The notes below the pieces were generated by a model that saw only the letters and a list, made by a program, of their open reading frames with translations, did no database searches and was not told the DNA's origin. A stretch of 36,222 bases of DNA from Rhizobium sp. Q54 (GTDB taxonomy: Bacteria > Pseudomonadota > Alphaproteobacteria > Rhizobiales > Xanthobacteraceae), in assembly GCA_945870035.1 (NCBI GenBank), contig CAMBQQ010000035.1, positions 1-36,222 of the forward strand, written 5' to 3'. Below, in pieces: positions 31,845-36,222 of this stretch (positions within the stretch are counted from its first letter, which is position 1; each line of letters starts with the position of its first letter). Position numbers and translations under genes: made by a program.

Positions 31845-32308
31845 GCCAAGCGCTCGCCGCACCGTCCAAGCCGAACCAATCGAATCCGATGGACCGGCTC
31901 ATCCATGCAATGGAGGCCATCCCGTACTGGTTCGTGGCGATTGTCACGCGCGTCTCGATTGCCGGTGTGTTTTGGCAATCCGGACAGACCAAGGTCGATG
32001 GATTCCGCGTCACAGACTCGGCGATCGAACTCTTCCGCAGCGAATACCGGCTGCCGATCATCGATCCGGCAATCGGCGCGCATCTGGCTGCGCTGGCCGA
32101 GCATCTGTTTCCCGTATTGTTGCTGATCGGGATCGCGACACGATTTTCCGCGCTCGCGCTTTTGAGCATGACACTGGTGATCCAGATATTCGTCTATCCC
32201 GATGCCTGGCCGACGCACGGCACCTGGGCGGCTTGTTTGCTGCTGTTGATGACACGCGGCGCCGGGCTGCTCTCGCTCGATCACATGATCGCGCGGCGGC
32301 AGGCCTGA
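31841..32308 (+). CDS. DoxX-family membrane protein
   Basis: A 155-residue inner-membrane protein with four helices (about residues 30-50, 78-98, 102-120 and 128-148), DoxX/DUF4870-like in layout. [27 protein letters not shown] opens the family domain, and [18 protein letters not shown] follows. Many bufferin-type operons end with a DoxX protein whose role is uncertain; redox or quinone-linked function is proposed. AAGGA precedes the ATG at 31841 by nine bases, and the start overlaps the bufC stop by four, placing it in the same operon. Confidence 0.9.
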   Translation: MSQALAAPSKPNQSNPMDRLIHAMEAIPYWFVAIVTRVSIAGVFWQSGQTKVDGFRVTDSAIELFRSEYRLPIIDPAIGAHLAALAEHLFPVLLLIGIATRFSALALLSMTLVIQIFVYPDAWPTHGTWAACLLLLMTRGAGLLSLDHMIARRQA

Positions 32309-32311
32309 GCG

Positions 32312-33232
32312 CTACTTTTCCGGCGTCACCGATGCCGCCGCATTGCCGGCTGCCGGCGCGACGCGCGCGCCGCGATTGACCAGCACGACGCCGGCGGCGC
32401 ACACAACCATGCCGGCAATCGACAAAGCGTCGAGCTTCTCGCCGAACAGCAAATAGGCCATCAGCGCGGTCACCGCCGGCACCAGATAAAACAGGCTGGC
32501 GAATCCGGTCGCCGCCGATCGGCGGATCAGCCAGTACATCAGGCCGACGGCGGCGATCGAAAGCACCAGCACCAGCCAGGCGAGCGCGAACACCAGTTCG
32601 CCGCTCCAGTGAATGACGCGCGTCTCGAAGGCGAAGGCGGCGCCGCCGAACAGGACGGCGGCCCCGGCATATTGCACGAGATTGCCGGCGCGCCAGTCGA
32701 TTCGGCCGCAATAGCGTTTCTGGTACAGCGCGCCCAGCGTGATGCCGAACAGCGAAACGACGCTGGCGATCCAGCCGAGCAGCGAACCCGACATGACCAG
32801 CGAACGGTCATGCAGCACCATCGCCACGCCGACGAGCCCGAGCGCCAGACCGAACCATTGCAGCGGCGCGACTTTTTCGCCCATGAAACGGTTGGCAATG
32901 GTTGACGTCAGAATCGGCTGCAAGCCCGGAATGAGTGCCGAAACGCCGGCCGGCACGCCCTGACTGATCGCCAGGAAGACACCGCCAAGATAAAGCCCGT
33001 GCACCATCAATCCAGCCAGCAGGCTGTGGCCAATCTCCACCCTGCTCAGCATATGCGCGCCGCCGATCACGGCGATACCACCGAGGATGATGACGACGAA
33101 GACCATCCGCACGCCGAGAAAGGTCATCGGCTCGATATAGGGCAAGCCGAAACGTGCGCCGATAAAGCCCGCGCTCCACAACAGCACGAACAAAACAGGC
33201 GCTCCGGCGATCGCCAAACGGCTCAAGGACAT
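32312..33232 (-). CDS. EamA-family (DMT) transporter
   Basis: A 306-residue integral membrane protein with about ten helices forming two EamA repeats (residues 12-145 and 155-290). The first opens LFVLLWSAGFIGARFGLPYI and ends AGVSALIPGLQPILTSTIANR followed by LQWFGLALGLVGVAMVL. The second contains AATGFASLFYLVPAVTALMAY and AGMVVCAAGVVLVNRG. Such transporters export amino acids or other metabolites; the substrate is unknown. It converges with the DoxX gene with three bases between the stops, so it is not part of the bufferin operon. Confidence 0.9.
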   Translation of the reverse strand: MSLSRLAIAGAPVLFVLLWSAGFIGARFGLPYIEPMTFLGVRMVFVVIILGGIAVIGGAHMLSRVEIGHSLLAGLMVHGLYLGGVFLAISQGVPAGVSALIPGLQPILTSTIANRFMGEKVAPLQWFGLALGLVGVAMVLHDRSLVMSGSLLGWIASVVSLFGITLGALYQKRYCGRIDWRAGNLVQYAGAAVLFGGAAFAFETRVIHWSGELVFALAWLVLVLSIAAVGLMYWLIRRSAATGFASLFYLVPAVTALMAYLLFGEKLDALSIAGMVVCAAGVVLVNRGARVAPAAGNAAASVTPEK

Positions 33233-33383
33233 AAAAGTCTCATCAGAAAGAGAGGTGGCGGGGACTCGAAACGTGGCCAGCGCTATAGCATTTCAAGCCT
33301 ATATGTGGTCACTCTGTAAAAAGGTGATGTCGCCCCCTGCCCGCCTGCATTGCGGGATGGCGCGAGCCAAAGGGAGGCCACCG

Positions 33384-33569
33384 ATGCAGATTCTGTCCTT
33401 TTATATCGTTTTCGTTTTGCTGGGCGACATGGGTTCCTACGTCGTCGGCCGCACCGTGGAACAATGGTCCCCGGCAGCGAGCCTGCCGGCGTTCTTGACC
33501 TGCTTTTTTGTTGTTTTTTGGCTGGCCTGGCTGCTGGCCTTGCGCGTAACAAAGCCGAAAGCGGCGTAG
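33384..33569 (+). CDS. Small two-span membrane protein, unknown
   Basis: A 61-residue protein with two hydrophobic helices (about residues 3-22 and 35-55) and a short basic tail ending RVTKPKAA. A very good ribosome binding site, AAAGGGAGG, stands eight bases before the ATG at 33384 and decides this start over a longer frame. I do not recognise a named family. It resembles small membrane proteins conserved in Hyphomicrobiales. It is divergent from the EamA transporter gene and has no evident partner. Confidence 0.6.
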   Translation: MQILSFYIVFVLLGDMGSYVVGRTVEQWSPAASLPAFLTCFFVVFWLAWLLALRVTKPKAA

Positions 33570-33677
33570 CCGTATAGCTGCCCCGTTCTTTTGATGGCAT
33601 CCGGAACCTGACGCTACCCTTGCGGGTTTCCTCCATTCGAGACGAAAAATGTCCCGGATACCAAGGAGGAATTAGCC

Positions 33678-34040
33678 ATGTCAGATCCGCGTTCCACTGA
33701 TCGGCGTTTTAGCGAGCCGCGCAACACCGATCCGAATCTCACCAATCCTACTCTCATTGAGCCGGCGCCTGCACACGAGCGACGCGGCGGCGGCATGTGG
33801 GGCTGGATCGCCGGCATTGCCGTCGTCGCTCTGATCGCTTTCGTCGTCCTCGCCGGCTGGAATGACAGCACGACGGAAAACACGGCGGCGACCGGCAACA
33901 CGCCGCCGGCAACCGCCGGCAACACCGCGCCGGTTCGCAACGTGACGCCGCCGGCGACCACCGGCTCAGGCTCGACTGCGCCGCTGACCAATCCGGCGAC
34001 GCCGTCGACTCCGCCGGCCACGCCTGCGCCGCAGCAGTAA
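33678..34040 (+). CDS. Single-span protein with Pro/Thr/Ala-rich tail, paralogue A
   Basis: A 120-residue protein. Residues 1-38 are polar and Arg-rich with repeated Asn/Thr-Pro phrases (TDPNLTNPTLIEP). One membrane helix runs from about 40 to 63 (WGWIAGIAVVALIAFVVLAGW). A periplasmic tail of low complexity follows, made mainly of Pro, Thr, Ala, Asn and Gly (PPATAGN, PPATTGSG, TPSTPPAT). It has no recognised domain. AAGGAGGAA precedes the ATG strongly. A terminator-like hairpin and then a gene of the same architecture follow. Confidence 0.7.
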   Translation: MSDPRSTDRRFSEPRNTDPNLTNPTLIEPAPAHERRGGGMWGWIAGIAVVALIAFVVLAGWNDSTTENTAATGNTPPATAGNTAPVRNVTPPATTGSGSTAPLTNPATPSTPPATPAPQQ

Positions 34041-34062
34041 GCGGCATCAATCGCAACAAACA

Positions 34063-34093
34063 TCCGGCGCCGCATTGGCGCCGGAACCGTTTT
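34063..34093 (+). terminator. Perfect 9-bp hairpin with T-run
   Basis: TCCGGCGCC at 34063-34071 pairs exactly with GGCGCCGGA at 34077-34085 around GCATT, followed by ACCG and four T residues. It lies 22 bases after the stop of the first tail protein and about 15 bases before the start of the second, so the second gene may be expressed by read-through or partial termination. Confidence 0.7.
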
Positions 34094-34108
34094 CGTCAGG
34101 AGAACGCC

Positions 34109-34411
34109 ATGGACCTCAACATGAACAAACTGCCGGAGGACGACAAGCGCGTCGAGCGCGCCATGCCGACGCCGCCCCGCGATAAGAACATCACTCTCAA
34201 GGTCGCCGGATTTCTCGCCGTCGTCGTCGTGCTGACCGTGCTGGCGATCACCAGCCACCAGGGCACACCCGCTACGATGGCTTCCGATACGCCGCCGCCG
34301 GTCGAAGGTGCGTCGACGCTGCCGGCGACAACGACGCCGGCTGAACGCACGACCACCGGCAGCGCATCGCCGGCGACGCGGGTGCCGAACCCGGCCGCGA
34401 CCAGCCGCTAG
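34109..34411 (+). CDS. Single-span protein with Pro/Thr/Ala-rich tail, paralogue B
   Basis: A 100-residue protein of the same design as the preceding gene: a charged cytoplasmic N-terminus (LPEDDKRVERAMPTPPRDK), one helix at about 30-48 (VAGFLAVVVVLTVLAI), then a periplasmic tail of Pro, Thr, Ala and Ser (PPPVEGASTLPATTTPAE). Overall sequence similarity to paralogue A is low apart from composition, so shared origin is likely but unproved. AGGAG precedes the ATG by six bases. Its stop overlaps the stop of the convergent AhpD-like gene in the palindrome CTAG. Confidence 0.65.
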   Translation: MDLNMNKLPEDDKRVERAMPTPPRDKNITLKVAGFLAVVVVLTVLAITSHQGTPATMASDTPPPVEGASTLPATTTPAERTTTGSASPATRVPNPAATSR

Positions 34412-34797
34412 GTGTTGTACGCCGCGTCGATCGGCACGCGATAGCCGTTGACGAGGCGATTGGTTTCGTTGGCCATGCCGGTGACCGCCATCAACTCGCC
34501 GAACATCGCTTCGGTCATGCCGGCCTTGCGCGCCGCCGCCGAGTGACTGGCGATGCAGTAACCGCAGCCATTGGTCACCGACACTGCGAGATAGACCATC
34601 TCCTTGGTTAAAGGATCGAGCGCGCCCGACGCCATGATCTCCTTGATGCTTTCCCAGGTGCGCTTGAGCGTCGCCGGATCGTGCGCCAGATATTTCCAGA
34701 AATTGTTGACGTCCGGCACGTTGCGCGACGACTTGATGTCGTCATAGACCGCGCGCACGGCGGCAGAGGCATCGGCATATTCGATCGGCCCAGGCAT
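34408..34797 (-). CDS. Carboxymuconolactone decarboxylase / AhpD-like protein
   Basis: A 129-residue protein of the CMD/AhpD-like alkylhydroperoxidase family. The redox motif is complete: GCGYCIASHSAAARKAGM with Cys78, Cys81 and the nearby His85. The preceding helix TKEMVYLAVSVTN and following FGELMAVTGMANETNRLV are also typical. It may reduce peroxides with thiols; the natural partner is unknown. GGAGA before the ATG at 34797 favours this start; a GTG seven codons upstream (34818) is also possible. Confidence 0.9.
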   Translation of the reverse strand: MPGPIEYADASAAVRAVYDDIKSSRNVPDVNNFWKYLAHDPATLKRTWESIKEIMASGALDPLTKEMVYLAVSVTNGCGYCIASHSAAARKAGMTEAMFGELMAVTGMANETNRLVNGYRVPIDAAYNT

Positions 34798-34883
34798 GGC
34801 ATTCGTCTCCGGCTTCACATTGAGTGAAGCCGATTATGATGACATCGCTGGCCGCGGCAAGCGATTGCGCCGGCGGCGATCCG

Positions 34884-35195
34884 CTAGAGCCCGACGAAGC
34901 CGCGCAGCTCTTTCACCGTCTCCTCGGCCTCGCTGGCCTCGCCCGAGGTGAGCACCACGGTTTCGCCGGTGCGCCGATGCAGCACGCTGTGATAGACGGT
35001 CGCGCCGGAGGCGCCGTCCTTGTTCGACTTGACGGCGATGTCGTCGATATCGGCGAGCGGGAATTCCACCGGCTTCTTGGTCCACAGCAACACCTTGCGT
35101 TGCAGCGCCGCCTTGCCGGCATCCTTGTCGAGCGTCAAAGTCGTCGAGCCTTCCTGCAACACCAGCTTGCGCGCCGTGTTCTCGATCTTTGCCAT
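34884..35195 (-). CDS. Conserved protein of unknown function
   Basis: A 103-residue soluble protein without signal peptide or membrane segment. It looks beta-rich: KLVLQEGSTTLTLDK, RKVLLWTKKPVEFPLADIDDI, VYHSVLHRRTGETVVLTSG, ending in a helix ASEAEETVKELRGFVG. The pattern of strands and one C-terminal helix resembles small PH-like folds, but this is only an impression. AAGGGG precedes the ATG at 35195 with a seven-base gap, so I set the start there. No recognised neighbours. Confidence 0.65.
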   Translation of the reverse strand: MAKIENTARKLVLQEGSTTLTLDKDAGKAALQRKVLLWTKKPVEFPLADIDDIAVKSNKDGASGATVYHSVLHRRTGETVVLTSGEASEAEETVKELRGFVGL

Positions 35196-35300
35196 GACAG
35201 GTCCCCTTGGCTGGTTTCCTTCGCAAGGCAATCCTAGCAGAAGCGCGCGGTTCCCTGTTGCGACCCGCTGACGCGGCGATGAGGTTTTCAAACAGCGCAT

Positions 35301-35439
35301 TCTTTCTTATCCCTCCCCGACTTCGGGGAGGGTGGACGCGAGCGTTTTGCGAGCGGCCGGGTGGGGACAATCGCGCGCTAAACCCCACCCCCGCCGCTTC
35401 GCGCCGGACCCTCCCCTTGCAGGGGAGGGATAAGAAAGA
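35301..35439. repeat. Intergenic palindromic repeat, copy 3 (139 bp)
   Basis: TCTTTCTTATCCCTCCCC at 35301-35318 has an exact 18-base complement at 35422-35439. Each end folds into its own hairpin: CCCTCCCCGACTTCGGGGAGGG and CCCTCCCCTTGCAGGGGAGGG (each given only as stem and loop). A further pair, CGGGTGGGG and CCCCACCCC, lies inside. Elements with CCCTCCCC ends are very common dispersed repeats in Hyphomicrobiales and some other groups. Confidence 0.9.
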
Positions 35440-36074
35440 GCCAACGCTCCGCCGCCCGTATTGTTTGTGAGGCGCCGGGTGCGCCTGTCTTTCCTTCCGC
35501 CTTCGCCCTGTGGCTACGGCGGACGAGTGCTCCCTCAAAGACGAGGGAATGGCGCGCCAAGCGGCGCTACCTTTAACAAGTGCGCGCACCGACCGGGTGC
35601 GCGGCGCCTCTCGGCGCGCCATGGCGGCGTCTTCCAGCAGCCGGGCCGCGCTTCTGGCGGCTATCGGCCTTCCCGAAGAACCCAGTGATCCATCGCTTTA
35701 AGGCGGGACCAGTCCGAGCATCGGGCAAAGCCGAAGGCTTCGCACCATCAGCCAGCTCCTGGCGGGAGGTCCTATTGCCTCCGAGCGGAGCCCCGGCACC
35801 GCCCGGGCGCGAAGGCTTGCGTATGCCTCCGCCCGCGGGCGCCGCATCCCACCCCACTGTTACGACGCCTCATGACAGCGCCCCTCGTTGGATGGAACGG
35901 TCCTAGGATTATTGAGAATAGGAAGGAAGTCAAGTGGGGTGCAGGGATTTTTCTGGGCCGCTAGCGGGCCAAGGACATTCTCAAGCCACCGGCATAAACG
36001 CTGCCTAGCCGAATTGGCTTTATGGACGACGGCGCCTCGACTATTATTTTTTCGAAATTCCTGCCCGGTCGGCT
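35440..36074. other. Stretch without a convincing gene
   Basis: About 635 bases between the palindromic repeat and the IS630 remnant. From 35460 to about 35880 it is very GC-rich, with inverted segments such as GCGCGCACC...GGGTGCGCG near 35581-35602, and no reading frame with a credible start or protein-like composition in any direction. This part resembles dispersed non-coding sequence seen in relatives. From 35880 the base composition drops and nothing is recognised; the outer end of the IS630 element probably lies in the last 60 bases. Confidence 0.4.
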
Positions 36075-36222
36075 CTAGTGGATCGAATCTAACACTTGGT
36101 GCCCGCGCCTGACGGCTTGGATAATTTTGTTTGGATCGGCCGTCCATGTGAAGGGTTTTGGTTCTGCGTTGTGCTCGACGACGAAGCGATTGATTGCTGC
36201 CTGCAAGTCGACGACCGATAGG
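36075..36222 (-). CDS. IS630-family transposase, C-terminal fragment (runs off window)
   Basis: The last 48 codons of a minus-strand frame ending in TAG at 36075. The peptide LQAAINRFVVEHNAEPKPF followed by TWTADPNKIIQAV and RRGHQVLDSIH is the characteristic C-terminus of IS630-family (DDE_3) transposases. The catalytic core and start lie beyond the window, so intactness cannot be judged. Together with the IS5-type fragment at the other end it shows mobile DNA on both flanks. Confidence 0.85.
   Translation of the reverse strand, partial: LSVVDLQAAINRFVVEHNAEPKPFTWTADPNKIIQAVRRGHQVLDSIH

Noticed and set aside
30906-31862. Minus-strand open frame of 318 codons opposite bufC
   Set aside because: bufC is recognised and coupled to its neighbours; the antisense frame is compositional.
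4721-35439. The palindromic repeats as a CRISPR array
   Set aside because: The copies are far apart, differ from one another, are inverted rather than direct repeats, and have no regular spacers or cas genes.
35573-35906. Open frames on both strands of the GC-rich stretch
   Set aside because: Both are Pro/Ala/Gly/Arg-rich without ribosome binding sites; they look like a by-product of base composition.

Overview
The window looks like the chromosome of a GC-rich alphaproteobacterium of the order Hyphomicrobiales (Rhizobiales), probably near Bradyrhizobium, Rhodopseudomonas or Pseudolabrys. The reasons are the gene families present (DUF599, DUF3830, an NrsF-type anti-sigma factor, a short stand-alone FliN), many GTG starts, and three kinds of intergenic palindromic repeat typical of that group. 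This placement is an inference. No rRNA or species marker is present.

Layout. The window starts inside an IS5-type transposase (1-71, minus) and ends inside an IS630-type transposase (36075-36222, minus). From 254 to 6480 is mostly a minus-strand block: rhodanese, small membrane protein, YdcF-like protein, RraA-like aldolase, YhhQ queuosine-precursor transporter, QueC and two tandem aldo/keto reductases. A plus-strand DUF599 protein lies within it. From 6481 to about 7970 the DNA is patchy and partly AT-rich, with a transposase-like scrap, two orphan membrane ORFs and a possible decayed gene. From 7971 to 19348 come an XRE regulator, a secreted unknown protein coupled to an APC permease, a secreted hydrolase-like protein, isovaleryl-CoA dehydrogenase, a membrane GGDEF/EAL protein, MgtE, two paralogous secreted polysaccharide deacetylases and a DUF3830 protein. 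Next are tRNA-Leu(GAG), a FliN-like protein, LipB, a vanadium-dependent haloperoxidase on more AT-rich DNA, acylphosphatase, a gamma-glutamylcyclotransferase, biotin-carrying acyl-CoA carboxylase alpha subunit, a MgtC/DUF4010 membrane protein, 1-Cys peroxiredoxin and a PaaI-type thioesterase.

The most interesting unit is 28424-32308, a complete bufferin locus. An ECF sigma factor and its NrsF-type anti-sigma factor (minus) diverge from bufA1 (a DUF2282 peptide precursor with a signal peptide and four Cys), bufB (DUF692/MNIO iron oxidase), bufC (DUF2063 partner) and a DoxX-like membrane protein (plus). Both sides of the divergent intergenic region carry the same element, GTAACG-N16-CGAA, one on each strand. 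This suggests that the sigma factor drives both its own operon and the metallophore operon. A strong hairpin separates bufA1 from bufB. By homology to Caulobacter, the system should make a Cys-modified periplasmic peptide that chelates copper or other metals.

The right end (33384-35195) holds small membrane proteins, two of them short TM proteins with Pro/Thr/Ala-rich tails, an AhpD-like protein and a conserved unknown. A palindromic repeat, a GC-rich stretch without a convincing gene, and the IS630 remnant follow.
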